A DNA stretch of 64,000 nt. Origin: Micrasema longulum. Lineage: Eukaryota > Arthropoda > Insecta > Trichoptera > Brachycentridae. Under the pieces are notes generated by a model. That model saw only the letters and a program-made list of their open reading frames with translations. It was not told the origin of the DNA and ran no database searches. Both the position numbers and the translations under genes were made by a program. The stretch is from contig JAGVSM010004930.1 of the NCBI GenBank assembly GCA_022494885.1, positions 62,001-126,000 of the forward strand, read 5' to 3'. Position 1 is the first letter of the stretch. Each line of letters begins with the position of its first letter. Positions 35,145 through 47,120 of the stretch are shown here, piece by piece.

Positions 35145-36037
35145 ATACTGAAATGATGATTTGATAAAACATTTTAATTTTAACAATTTATACCTGCACA
35201 AAAATAATACTTGCTTAAACAGGTACACGGAAGAATAATTCCCAATGTTTAGTTACAAATTCGTTCCAGGTATATTACCTATGGGAGATTATCGCATTGT
35301 AGCTCTTATAAAATTCAGTTACAATTAAAAGTAAAACAATATATTTGTGTCGAGGTCGAGAGAAGCTTCTCTAAATAAAGAAAGAAAAAAAATCAAAGAA
35401 GCACTGCTAACATCAAAATGTTAATTTAAAAACACTGTTAATTTCCTAATATGAGACTAGTAATTTACTATGTTATTAAATTTTAATAACATAGATAAAA
35501 CTCAGATCTTTTTAAAAGTTATGTCAAACTGCTCTATGTTGGATTTTGTATTTTGGTCTTTCTAAACGATAAGAAATTCTATAGTAAGAAGTTTAGATAC
35601 CTAATGGTGATAGATATTGAATATCCAGTACAGACTAGGGATAATAATACTATGTATTGTATAATATCCGGAATAAAGCCATGGTATAATATATAATAGA
35701 TTAGAGGTAATATTTTCGTAACTACTGTTGTCATAAATAAAAATATGACTTTTATTTTCCATTCTACAAATATTTTGAATCTTAAAACGATAATTTTATC
35801 ACAGATGTTAAATGGATAGCAGGTGTAACAGCAAAGGATCACAAAACAATAACACGGAATGTATTATTAAAAATAAATATAAATTAGGGGTTGGCTGTTC
35901 TCATCTAATGGAAATAAACCCAAATGGTGAAAACAATAAATAGAAAATTATAAATCAATTAATCATATCTGTGTTATCGTCATGTCACGCTATTTTTAGT
36001 ATTTCAGGTAACAAAAATGAAATACGAATGTATAATA
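35145..36037. other. Intergenic AT-rich stretch with a 27 bp palindrome
   Basis: Between the chitinase and hydrolase genes (tail to tail). CTATGTTATTAAA and its complement form an almost spacer-less palindrome at 35468-35494. Otherwise nothing recognised; the hydrolase 3' UTR must lie in the right part. Confidence 0.5.
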
Positions 36038-39000
36038 CTAACACGGTTTGTGATACTTCTGTAAAAAGTTGGTGATAATTGGAGCTATAAAGTTAGGTTC
36101 AACCAGGTGAGAATGGTGCATACCTGGGACAGTATGGAATTCAAAATCTTTATTGTTAGTCTGCAGCAACTTAACCAAATTATGATACTTTTCTTTTGGC
36201 TCAAAGTACGGACCATTCTCAAACTTGATGGCTAACATCGGTTGAGAAATATTTTCCGCCATGATATTTACATCTTCGTCTACTAAACCTAAAGTCAAAC
36301 CATATTTCAACCTCGAATCGCGGATATAATAATGTTTAGAGCTATCTGCGGCCGACTGAACTGCTCCTCTCTCCAGTAAAATAGGAGCAGTTTCCTTAGT
36401 TACCGACATAGTTCCGCCTTTCACCATCCGTTCGATCAATTCTTCTTCGCAGTAAGATGGCGGTTCCGAATCGGTCATAACTCTCGAATCAGATAGTAAA
36501 AGATCATCCGCAGTTTTGCCTAAGTGCTCGACAGAACATTTCCTTCGCGTTGTTATGGGTTTGATATTATCCAGTAGTATGCAGAGCTCCGTCTGATTCG
36601 GGAAGCACGCCGCATAGGTGAAGGAGGAGATGGCGCCCATAGAGTGGCCCATGAGAGACACGGAGTCCCATCCAAAATACTTCACAACACGTCGTATATT
36701 AACCAAGTTATCCGGAGAGTGGTAGAACATCCCTAAAAATAAGGTTTTCATAAATACAAAAATACCTATTATCATAATTTTCTTAAAGGTACTCTAATTG
36801 CAAGGTATTGCAATAAAAAAAACTTATAAGGTAAATATTTCACATTGACCTTGCCACGAATAAAAATTTATATTTTTGGCGAAAATTCAAAATTGGTGGC
36901 AATTTATAATTAGTTGTAAAAAAATATCCCTCAAACTAATACACCAACTCACACTAGGCCACATCGAGGGTGACAACATCACTCTAGCAAAAGTAACTGA
37001 CATGCACAATCACAACACGAATTTCACATCATTGCCATATACGGACAGTGAAAACAAAAATAGGACAATCTCAACTGTTAAACAACGGACTGAAAATATA
37101 CAATGACCTACTGCGTATACTTTGGAAGTGCAATTTTATTATGGATACAAAGAAAAATAAATAGTCCCGCAATTGTCACAATTCAAAGCGATAGCATGTC
37201 TGGACTGTTCGCACTCAAATCTGTTAACTCCACGAATGCCATCATAAGCAACATTCAAAACTTCACTATGCTCTCAGTACACGAGGCATATGTTCGATTT
37301 TGCTGGGTTGGAGCTCATGTTGGGAAAATCGGAAATGAGAGAGCGGATAAGCTAGCCAAGGCTGGTAGCAGACAAGGTAGACCGTAGAGTAAAAAAAGTA
37401 AGTCCGTACTTTGATGAAGTCCCAATAAGACATGTAAGCTGGTCCCTTTCAAACGGTAAATTCAATGAGTGGAGCAAAATACATACAAACTTTCGAGAAG
37501 CACAGACGTTTCATGCTTCCAAAACATTTTGGAAGCATGAAACGCCTACATATGAACTAACTCAGGCTCTCTCGGGGCATGGACGCATGAGGGAATATCT
37601 GCATCGCTTTGGGCTGCGAGACGATAGTTCGCTGCCCATGTGATGACATCACTGAGCAGACTGTGGAACATCTTCTTATATACTGCATGTTCGATAGGCC
37701 GAGATGGAATCTTGAATCAAACTAAACACGCTGATTGGTGCGACAAAAACCTAGCTGAGCTTCTGAACTGTAATGATACACGAAGAGAGACTGTTCGATT
37801 CATTGCAGGGACGATCAAGCAGGCTAAGTTATTTAATGGTGGTATTTAACTCCTTTTGTTTTTTTTGTGTCCAACCTTTATTATTATTTTTTATTATTTG
37901 TAAATGTAATATCTCAAGTGTTATTTTATTTATTTTGATTTTATTTTTATTATTGTTATTTACGGTGAAAAAAGTTCAAGTCAACTGAATATAACTTCAA
38001 GATAAATATTGTCAAGAAATAATCCTTGACAAGTAATTCCAATAAAGTACATACATGCCTCATATACCCCATAATGAACAGGAACTTATCTATTTTTTTT
38101 ACTTAGCAACACGCTTGCAACGGGATTCACGCCAAAATCATTTGCCTTGAAAGCAAACAAAGAAAGTAACGGATCACGCGACTTCTCAACGTAAAAAGTG
38201 GAAAGAGTAACAAAGGAACTCCTGAAACTAAAAATAGCCAGTCACATAATCCAATCGCGGACTTTCCAAACAAACTCCGGAGCAAAACACACGCAGACTG
38301 TCATCTCAAAGTACACGCTTAATCCGCAACCATAATTGTGGTCTATAAAATCATGGTGCCCAGTCATTCGAAAAACAGGAAAGCCGGCGCCAACAGTTAC
38401 TGTTACAACAGAACTCAGGTGAGTAATTTCTGCTTCAAGTTGTGAAACAACTTGCGTAACTAAATTCTAACTTTTAATACTCGATTTCAGAGCAACCTGG
38501 TACAGGCCAACGCGGCTAACCTTTCACCGGGCACGCCATCCCGCCTCTGGGCCGCCGGCCCCGCTTACCGTACACGACGATGATCAACATCGCTTAAGAG
38601 ACACTCGTTCGTGCTCCGCTCTGGGCTTGACTGTGTCTTCAGACCATCGAGCCGTGAGCCGGCTCCTTCCTCGGCGGCTCGGCCTGCCTTCGAAATCCAC
38701 CTCGGCGCCCCCGTGCGCCAGGCACTTACCCAGCACAGCTCTGTATGGTCCTTTCCGTCCACCAGGCTGCTTCGCCCAGCCGAACACCTCGGCGCCCCGT
38801 GCGCCAGGCGTCTACCATAGCCCCTGCCGACCCTCCACCACGCGCCCCCCGCTGACGACCCTGGACCTCAACGTTCCACCGGACCCGACTAGGCGTCAAT
38901 CGTAACAGATAAGCAACACCATCAATTCCATATCGTAATCCGCTACGAGACCCCGTACCCTCCTGCGGGAACGGTCAGCCTAAATTAGGTTATGCATTAA

Positions 39001-40698
39001 GTCATGTAGGTATCCATGTAGACGTTTGAAAACCCGTGCAAGCCTCACCATATGTACTGTATTATTTTTGTTTTTTTTTTAGAAAAGAAATATTTGCGTT
39101 CTTATTATTTACATTTTGAGGGCCATTTTCAACGAGTTGTAAATAACTCACTATTAGAAAATGGAATCAAGTTGGGGTAGAGTGGGATTCGAACCACGGA
39201 CCTTCGGTCCGTGAGTCCAAAACACTAGCCACGGGACCACAATCCGATTTTAAACTGGTGGTGAATGGTCTCTAGTATAGTCAACATGATATAAGATTGT
39301 CTTACCATTGTCTCGATGTAACCACTTAATACTTGTACCTGTCTCATCCTATGTACTAATGTATTGCAATAAACTGTCTATGGTCTAGTAAACATGCCTG
39401 TTTAATAAGTAGATAGTCCCCCTACACCACGAGCAAAACAGGAGAGAAAGCCGTCCACTACAAAGTAAAAGAATCCACTACCTGAAAGGTCCCACGCGCT
39501 GACATTCCATGTTCTACTATTATTGCTCTGTCGTCTCTACCGAGTCCTGACTCGGGAGAGAGATTGAAACCTTATTTTATATACATAACAATATATTCGA
39601 TAAAACAAAAGCATGGTACAAATAATTTGCAACTAAAAAAAATTAAGGTTAACAACCATACAGAGTTACAGACATTCAAGACTGAAGTGAAAGACATTTT
39701 GAAACCTCTCTGAATAAAAATACAATCTAAAAAGTCGGGTTGTGGTCCAGTGGCTAGTGTCTCGGACTCACGGATCAAAGGTCCGTGGTTCGAATCCCAC
39801 TCTACCCCAACTTGATTCTCATTTTCTAATAGTGAGTTATTTACAACTCATTGAAAATGGCCCTTAATATTAAATATTTGGGTAAATCATAAGAACGCAA
39901 ATATTTATTTAAAAAAAATAAATAATAATAATTATAATTTTTAAAAAACCATGTTAGAAAAAAAGAATACAGTTATGGAAAAGCTAGGTGCAAACCTCAA
40001 ACCTCCGATCCAAAATTGGCAACACTACCGCCCGGTACCCACAGGGGGCCCACGATTCGACGCGTACCTGTATAAATATTGTAATGGTTCTCACCGTGAG
40101 GATATCGCGAAGACTTGCCGTGGCCCGGAAAGTCTATGGCGAGAACGGCGACGTCGCGTGGCAGCAGCTCCATGAGGGGGCGCCAAGTGTAGGCGTTGTC
40201 CTGCCAGCCATGCAGCGCCAAGATGGGGCGACGGTCCTGGGGGCCCCACCAGATGGCCGCGATGTGGCCCCACGGGGTCGGGATTGTTATCTCTTTGAAC
40301 TGCAAAGTTTTTATTTATAACATACAATCTTTTACCAAGTATTTAAAAGCACTTCAATACACATGTATGTATTTTATATTTGAATTTTTAAATATTTTTT
40401 TTACTGATTATTTTAATTTTCATATTATTTTAACTAAATTTATTTATTTCATAAAATGAATATTTCAGTTAATCACAATTTGATTCTAGTTAAATTACAA
40501 TATTTGGTCAATCATAAAAAACATTAATAAACAATACACGTAATAATTAATAGGAACCTCTCTAAATTTTCCTAAGTCTTTGGAACTCTTGTAGAATACG
40601 GGACAAGCATTCCTCGAAGAAACAGGAAATGAAGTATTACTGCAGAGACGTTTGGTGACATTGAGGGCCACTTGTCCACTCAGCTTTAATGACCCCAT
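36038..40698 (-). CDS. Alpha/beta-hydrolase, kraken/SERHL-type serine hydrolase
   Basis: Three exons on the - strand: 40698-40558, 40299-40068 and 36732-36038, joining in phases 0 and 1, 355 residues. The ATG at 40698-40696 starts a basic, Ser/Thr-rich N-terminus that could be a mitochondrial presequence. The fold is recognisable from the oxyanion-hole HGWQDNA (about residues 77-83), DFPGHGKSS (about 103-111), the nucleophile elbow GHSMG with Ser about 155, and a C-terminal GMHHSHLVEP with the catalytic His about 331-333. This set matches the serine hydrolase-like (SERHL/kraken) family; the substrate is unknown. The last intron (36733-40067) is 3.3 kb and holds a LINE fragment, two SINEs and a GC-rich cassette. 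Non-coding 5' exons may lie further right. Confidence 0.85.
36880..37860 (+). pseudogene. LINE 3' fragment with RNase H domain
   Basis: The + strand frame 37103-37387 reads IQSDSMSGLFALKS, CWVGAHVGKIGNERADKLAKA, an RNase H C-terminal motif. Broken frames continue with SGHGRMREYLHRFGLRDDS and a zinc-knuckle-like CDDITEQTVEHLLIYC, then TIKQAKLF. This order fits I/R1-type LINEs. It lies antisense in the hydrolase intron. A 38 bp near-perfect palindrome lies inside it (37507-37544). Confidence 0.8.
38090..39070 (+). other. GC-rich cassette with TATA box, small spliced ORF and no recognised product
   Basis: In an AT-rich intron, this block has TATAAAA at 38344-38350, an initiator-like TCATTC at 38364-38369 and an ATG at 38353. 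That frame runs to an excellent donor (CTCAG/GTGAGT, 38418/38419), with an acceptor TCGATTTCAG ending at 38490. Splicing gives a 52-codon ORF ending TGA at 38581-38583. Downstream sequence is GC-rich and open in several frames, which argues against coding. After a SINE, an AATAAA occurs at 39368-39373. It could be an LTR retrotransposon remnant (promoter plus leader) or an unannotated transcript antisense to the hydrolase. No flanking long repeats were found. Confidence 0.4.
39071..39250 (-). mobile_element. tRNA-derived SINE, copy A
   Basis: The - strand head has GTGGTCCCGTGGCTAGTG (A-box-like) and GGTTCGAATCCCACTC (B box). The body includes TAATAGTGAGTTATTTACAAC and GAACGCAAATATTTC with a T/A tail at its left end. 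Same family as 39735-39935 and 52465-52653. Confidence 0.88.
39735..39935 (+). mobile_element. tRNA-derived SINE, copy B
   Basis: Head GGGTTGTGGTCCAGTGGCTA, B box GGTTCGAATCCC, body and an A/T-rich (AAATAA)n tail. Opposite in orientation to copy A, 485 bp away, so the two can form a long stem. Confidence 0.88.
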
Positions 40699-40974
40699 GA
40701 CTGAAAATTCAAACTTTTACATAATTTATATCTTCACCTGGATTTTTTTTATTTAACATTTCGATGCAAACAAATCATCTCAATATTGGTTTCAATTTTA
40801 TTCTAGAAATGTGAATTATTATACAGAACAATATTTTTATTATTCTTAGAAGTAGTGGATTTAAACCCCCGATGAGTTTATCGTCATGCTAGTTACCATT
40901 GCAGTTGATTGAGATTACACGTTAGAACACTCACCATACAACCTACCGCAGTTACCACCACTCTATTATTCTAT

Positions 40975-41310
40975 TCTTCCATATTCCCTTCTCAAAAGGG
41001 TTTCCGTCAAAATATCAATCAAGTTATGTTGTTATTCATCATCATCATTCCCTTTTACTAAACGCAGCATATCTTGATCTTTTTTTTTGTTACATGAAGG
41101 TAAGATGATCAGCTGTACACTTCAGGTACTAGTCCAGGGCCCTGATTACAATGGGAATTTCACATTTATTTTCATTTTATCTACAAAGTAAAATTAAGTT
41201 TTCTAAATGAAATGCAGAATATGCATACAATTTTTTTCTCCTATACATGTTCCGTGCTTAAGTCGAGTGTCTTAACCACTACACCACGAAGGCCGCCTGT
41301 AATTATTAGC
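40975..41310 (-). mobile_element. SINE fragment (Gly-like family) with a partial 150 bp repeat end
   Basis: 41040-41310 matches the 17985-18246 SINE (CAGCATATCTTGATC, GGTAAGATGATCAG, and the tRNA-like head complement TTAACCACTACACCACGA). An intervening AT segment interrupts the body. 40975-41010 carries the TTCCATATTCCCTTCTCAAA end of the 150 bp family. Confidence 0.6.
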
Positions 41311-41950
41311 GCAAATAAATAAATAACACAATATTCTTAGCGCTAGTGCTTCTTTGAATATTTATGATGGAATATAATATTTTTTATTTTATTTTCTCCG
41401 CTTTATCGCACCGAGACTGTTTAATATTTTGGAAGAGTGTATTAAGCTCTCGAGGATAAAATCAATATGTAAGAGAGATTCAGGAATAAATTTTCCTCGA
41501 GGGAAGGGATTTGAGTTGAAAATTCCTTGATGATTTTCTAATTATTTGAATTGATTGTTTCATGTAAACCAAATGTTTGCCTTTTCATTTTATATTGATG
41601 AGCTAGGTGTTATTTTGTAATGTTATTTTTATTATATAATAATAATAAGTTTTTTTTATCTAAATTAAATATACATACTTCCATAACACACACACACACC
41701 ACACACACCACACTCCTAACACATAAAACGATAATAACACAAAAATGATTAATATTATCTGTATTCTAATTACATCTTGTTGTCCTTCTTAGAAATGTGT
41801 ATCGTATATTGTGTTGTGTACTTAATTGGTGCTGTGTTAGTTTTATGCTTTTGGTAATAATTTTTATATAATATATAATACCATCGTATGCATAAAATTA
41901 ATTAAATATAAATAAATTATATTATGGTTTTGCTATATTATTCATTTGAA
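41311..41950. other. AT-rich stretch with CA-rich simple repeat
   Basis: A (CA)n-like tract lies at 41689-41722. Nothing else recognised. Confidence 0.5.
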
Positions 41951-41959
41951 CTTAACAGA

Positions 41960-42690
41960 GGATTTTAGTCCCATAGAGTTGATACATCTAAGACTAAATA
42001 TATGTTAGCAAGAAAGTCACAAATAAACTATGTACAGCAGGCAATTGATGTTGGATCACACCACATAGACAATGTCAACTCCTTTAAATATTTAGGTACT
42101 GAAATGACTAATAATAACTATTATAGTACCTAGATTAGAGCACGGGTATCGGCAGCAAACATATGTTATTATGGCTTGTTTAAACATCTGGGATCCAAAT
42201 TGCTCACTAGAAAAACTAAGACCATTATTTACAAAACACTCCTCAGACTCCTCATTGCATATGGTGCCAAATGCTGGGTTATGACCAAAAGAGATGAAAA
42301 TATGTTATTAGTATTTGAAAGGAAAATATTAAGGAAGATATTTGGTGCTGTCAACCAAAACGGAGTGTGGAGGAGACGTTTTAATTATGAATTAGAGACA
42401 CTATGGCAAACCCAACATTGCACAATTCATCAAAATAAGAAGATTACAATGGTTGGGCCATGTGCACAGAATGAATGATAACCGCACCCCAAAAAATATT
42501 CTTTATACCACTCCGGAAGGCAGACGAAGCAGAAGCAGACCAAAATTAAGATGGCTGGATAATGTAGAAAGTGACATTAGAGCAATAGGCATGACAAACT
42601 GGATAAGAGCCGCAGGGTGCAGGAGGTAATGGAGACAGATTTCGGAGGAAGTCAGGGCCCACAATGGGCTGTAGCGCTGCTGATGATGAT
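41960..42690 (+). pseudogene. LINE 3' fragment (RTE-like ORF end), frameshifted
   Basis: Readable pieces in order: VNSFKYLGTEMTNNN, LLRLLIAYGAKCWVMTKRDE, ERKILRKIFGAV, RLQWLGHVHRMNDN-like, then RRSRSRPKLRWLDNVE. Same type of ending as the 21 kb fragment but a different family. At least three frame changes. Confidence 0.8.
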
Positions 42691-42699
42691 GAGAGTTGA

Positions 42700-44020
42700 G
42701 ACTTGTAAATAAATATTAATAAATAAACATACTATATATTTTTTGGCGATAAAAACCATTGATTATTTTCAATCATGTATCTTATATTGACCTAATTTTT
42801 TTATTTGAATCAGCATTCACTTTGTGATAAATTATTATGAAATGTATCATTTCACTCAAGGAGTTAACACGCTTGCTGTAGAAATTTTTTGTTTCCAAAT
42901 TAGAACATTGGTAGGTGGAAAGTATTAATTTAAACATAATATATCCAATTGATTGAAAAATAGGTCAGTTGTTCTCACTCTTTTAGTTTAAAATTATTTA
43001 AAATAAAAAAAAACATTTCACACAAATAAAATTGAGAAGGTAAAAACATTTACCTGTAACAACATGTAAAAAGCACAACAGTAAAAACACTAAAGGGTAA
43101 GAGGGCGAGTACACTTCACACTATTTGGGAAAAATTCACAAAAATGAAGTGAAGGCTTAAAAAACTCATATGAATTAAATTTATGAGAGAAAGATGTAAA
43201 TTTTTTCTACTAGTTACTTTTATAAAATTGAAACTAATAAGAAAATTAAAAATAAATTAAGATGCAATTCCAAGAAACATACCTGTTAATCCAGAAGAAA
43301 CAATTGAACGATGATGAAATATCAATACATTTTTACGCAAATTACACCAAGCACGTGTGACCTCACGAAGGCATCGGACTAAGACTAAAGTGTGGTGGGA
43401 AATTGCTAAATTCCAAACAAGACCTCGCTTGTCACGATACGCGATGACGATATATTGACTAAAAAATTGGAAATGGACTTTGAAGCTTGAAGTATGATGC
43501 TACGTCATGGTAGATGACTAAATAATACCGCAAAAATACCACGTGACGAAGCAGGAAATAATGTTATAAATGTATTAGAAATACTAGTCCCTCGGGTTAT
43601 TTTTAAACCTCCCTAATTTTAAGCTGTCAAGTGTCATTTTTGACAGTAACTTTGATTATTGCCAGCCTAATACGATTTTATTTTATAATTTATAATGGCG
43701 AAAATTTTCTGTAACAACGGTGAAAAAATTATGAGGGAAAATAAACGTGCCCACACGTAGGTGTATTGCACAGGTACAAGGTATTTATATTTTTATCATC
43801 TGCCGCAAATAATGAAGCTTAATATTTTTAGTGAAAATTTACAATATTCTCTTTTTACCGAGAAGAAAAGTTTTATTTTCTAAAAGATGACATCTGGAAA
43901 TTTGGAATAAAAAAGTGTATAAAAGAGAGTATGTAGTTGTAAGATAATGTAAAATAACGGTACTTACCTTATTTGTTTTTTGCCCCTCAAACTTGATTTT
44001 TTTATAATAATTTAATTGAA
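42700..44020. other. AT-rich intergenic stretch, nothing recognised
   Basis: Could hold the 5' non-coding exons and promoter of the hydrolase (- strand), but no convincing TATA, initiator or donor was seen. Confidence 0.3.
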
Positions 44021-44564
44021 CAGTTGCACAGTGGTTGGAAAGTCAAATTTGTCTAGGCGTTCATAAATAATTTTTTTTTAAATGTATATTAATAAACGTG
44101 TTCACGAATATCCAGATCTCAGGAAAATAACGCTGAAAAATACCTGGCTACACTATTTATTCATAGGGGTGATATCAAAGTGCCTTTACGAACGTTTCTG
44201 TGTTATTTTATAGTTTTAGTCGCGTTCGTTTACCCAAGTTTATAACGCCTTTTTGTTAAAGGTTTGTACAAAAACATCTCAATTTTAATATGGATATGTC
44301 GATTGAGGGTACGCTATTCATAATTTATTTAGCAATTTTACAATAATCAAAAACAGCAAATTATTAAAATCAGAAGTATATGATTTTAAGAGTAAAAACA
44401 ATTGTTCATAAAGTTTTCCTCGACCTGGAGTTTTTTCTTTGCAAGACTCCGCTTTTATTTTTATTATATATTATTCTTCAAAGTATCTTAATTTAAAAAA
44501 ACATCAAAAACAGCTGCCGCCATGCGCCACCGTAGTTAATATTTCTTATTTTCCCTTCAGACTA

Positions 44565-44710
44565 CCCCGAAACCGTCCAATTTTGCCCTGGAACATATTT
44601 CCATTTGATTTCGGTAAATTTGGTACCAAATATGTTTTTTTAAAGGTTGATCATAGATAAAACAGTTTGGGCAAAATATCCATCCAGGGCAAATTTGGAC
44701 GGTTTCGCGG
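44565..44710. mobile_element. 146 bp MITE, TA-flanked, nested
   Basis: Ends CCCCGAAACCGTCCAATTTT and its complement (about 28 bp, two or three mismatches) with TA on both sides (44563-44564 and 44711-44712). TA duplication suggests a Tc1/mariner-type mobiliser. Confidence 0.85.
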
Positions 44711-44805
44711 TATTCAATCTCTAGAAGGATTTTGTTCGCGCGCTCTAGTTCTGTTACAGGTTACATCAAGAAGCTAAATTTGTTGCACCGTTGCAAAACA
44801 CTTTG

Positions 44806-45040
44806 AGAAGGGAATACGAAGTCTAGGCATTTACAGGGCTTATGACCTGTCGTTGGCTGGTTTATGTAGCCGCTTTACACACTGTCTAACATTCACCATT
44901 CTGCCTATCTTTATACATCCACATTTTCTCAACTCTTCTATCTGTTGACTTTTGTGAAGTAAAAAATGTAATTGTAAAAGCCTAGATTTCCATGTTCCCT
45001 TCTCAAAATGTTTTCCCTCTCTGTTGCGACAAATATGTAT
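44806..45040. repeat. Dispersed ~150 bp repeat plus inverted partial copy
   Basis: 44806-44965 (+) matches 5213-5370 well (GAAGTCTAGGCATTTACAGG, GGCTTATGACCTGTCG). 44980-45035 is a short inverted end (GCCTAGATTTCCATGTTCCC). The pair sits inside the 44.0-45.8 kb element. Confidence 0.75.
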
Positions 45041-46762
45041 ATTTTGAACTTCGTCTTTTATTGATTTTTTACAATTTAAATTAGCTTTGCTAATATGATT
45101 TATTGTTTTATTGAAAACCCAAAATAATTGTTGTTCAATTCATATTAATGCGCATTTTAAACTAGAAAAAAATCCTAATGTAGTTCCGCGAATCGGTCGT
45201 TCGATTGGTTTTTAACTCGTAGGTACCTCTAATTACACATAATTCTGAGAGCAATAATGCCATATTTGTTTTTTTTTAATGAACGGTTAAGCTATTTTTA
45301 TTCAAATATTATATATTTTTCCTTATGAATCCTTTGTTTGCTTAATTATACACTAATTACTCTTATTTGAACCACACGCCTAAGATCACAATAGATGGTT
45401 TAAATTTTCTTGGATTTGTGGACATTAAATATAGTACAAAATTGCCTAAATGCAAAAATGTTTTAGAAAATCCCACAATTTAACTTTAACTCATATTTCA
45501 TTATGAACTCATTCGGATTCTGTAGAAAAAAAAAAGGAACAAAAAATATTTTTATTTCATGATTCATAAAAAATTGTGACAGATTATTATTTTTAAGAAT
45601 TAGCTTTAATTTTATATGTAAAATTAAATTTTAATTTTAAGACAACGGTTTGATAAAACAATTAGGAAATTATATATTTATTTTTAAAAGGCTGAAATTT
45701 TAGGAAAAAAATTGTGTGTTGATGTAAAAAAAAAAGAAAAAACCAACAGCCGAACATTAAAAATAATTTAGCCTTAATATAAGTTTCTCGTTAGGTAAAA
45801 AAAATCTTTTGAAAAGTCAGATTTGACCTTCCAACCACTGTGCAGTTGTAAAAAGTGAAAAATCCCTAAAATGGGAAATATCACAAGACTCGCATGATAC
45901 TCGTATATTACAGAACCTCACTAAATTAATCAATTTTATGCTAATTATAATAATACAAAAATACGAAATCATTTGAAATTTTATTAACATTTTTATAACT
46001 CAAATATAAAAATCTATAAAAATAGTAAAAAAATTCAACTATAAAATACAGAAGATAGCAGAAAAAAGAATTTAATATTTGTTTTTCAGATTAGCAAACG
46101 TGGGTTCTATTTAATCCATTAATTAATAATGCATTATTTAGTAGCATTATCTATTTTAAAAAAATAAGGAAAAACTATTGCTAAATCAATAGAATTGAAA
46201 TGGGTTTATTGTACATCAGTGTTTTTCAGCCCGTGGGCGCGTGGGTCCCAAAACAAACAAGGCAAAATTAAAAAGTAAAACTAGCATAATATATGAAAAT
46301 CATTTTGATGCTTAAAAATTGATCCTAGGGGAGAAAGATATCCCTTCTTTTCTCTGTTAAATAGGCGCTATCAGGTTTTTTTCTATTAGTGCTCATTTCA
46401 ATTTATGTTGAAATTTTGTTAGTTTAGTTATGTGTTTATTATTACAATTTTTATTTGACATTATTTTTTAGGTATATATCTTGTTGTTCCTTTTGTTTTT
46501 AATGTTTATTGTAATTTGTGAATTAATGTAACTTGTTTTCGGCCGATGTTATCATGTTTTGGTAGAAGGCCCCTATAAAGGGAAAAAAAGATACCTACCC
46601 GCTAAGAGAAAAAACTATTACTTATCGGTGTATTTTAAACACGACGAGGTACTTCGATACTTCTTGGTCCGAAAGTTTGTAGACAAGGACTGGATTTCAC
46701 CCCTTAGCCCCTAGAGGGTCATCAAGATCTAGATATTACAATAGAGATGGAAAACATTTTTG

Positions 46763-46885
46763 AGATAGGATTATGGAAGTTGAGGGCATTTACAAGGCTT
46801 GCGATTTGTCATCGCCTGGTTAAAATAGCCACTTTGCATATTGTGTAACATTCACCATTTTGCCTAATGCTCGTGTTTTCAACAT
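46763..46885 (+). repeat. Dispersed ~150 bp repeat, diverged copy
   Basis: Contains GGCATTTACAAGGCTTGCG, ATAGCCACTTTGCATATTG and AACATTCACCATTTTGCCTA. A SINE (Gly-like) fragment follows at 46960-47120. Confidence 0.65.
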
Positions 46886-47120
46886 CTCCGTAATTTTCAG
46901 AAGTAGTATATATCTAGTCAAACTAGGTGTACAAACTTTCGCATCCATAGGGCACTATAAAAAAAATACACCATACATAATAAATTACCAGCGTGTCTAG
47001 ATCATTTTTATAGTAAGATGAACAGTTTCATACTTAGTTTAGGGACAACGTAGTCCACGTTTAAAAATAAATATTATATTTCTAAGATACGGTGTTCGAT
47101 TATCGCTTTACCTTGATGTT

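Larger units (their letters stand above)
44027..45842. mobile_element. 1.8 kb inverted-repeat element with 6 bp target duplication
   Basis: The left end CACAGTGGTTGGAAAGTCAA is mirrored at the right end (TTGACCTTCCAACCACTGTG), about 24 bp with two or three mismatches. It is flanked by CAGTTG at 44021-44026 and 45843-45848. Inside are a nested 146 bp MITE and copies of the dispersed 150 bp repeat, so it is a composite of insertions. No transposase frame recognised. Confidence 0.75.

Noticed and set aside
38611..38905. 69- and 92-codon frames in the GC-rich cassette
   Set aside because: Several frames are open at once on both strands because the block lacks A/T-rich stops; the composition is not protein-like in any of them, so not called as genes.
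39735..39815. Functional tRNA genes at the SINE heads
   Set aside because: The A and B boxes and arms are tRNA-like but the heads are fused to repeated bodies with A/T tails in three copies, so they are SINEs.
40091..40327. Antisense and alternate frames over the hydrolase second exon
   Set aside because: Only the - strand frame with HGWQDNA and PGHG shows the alpha/beta-hydrolase motifs and splices in phase.
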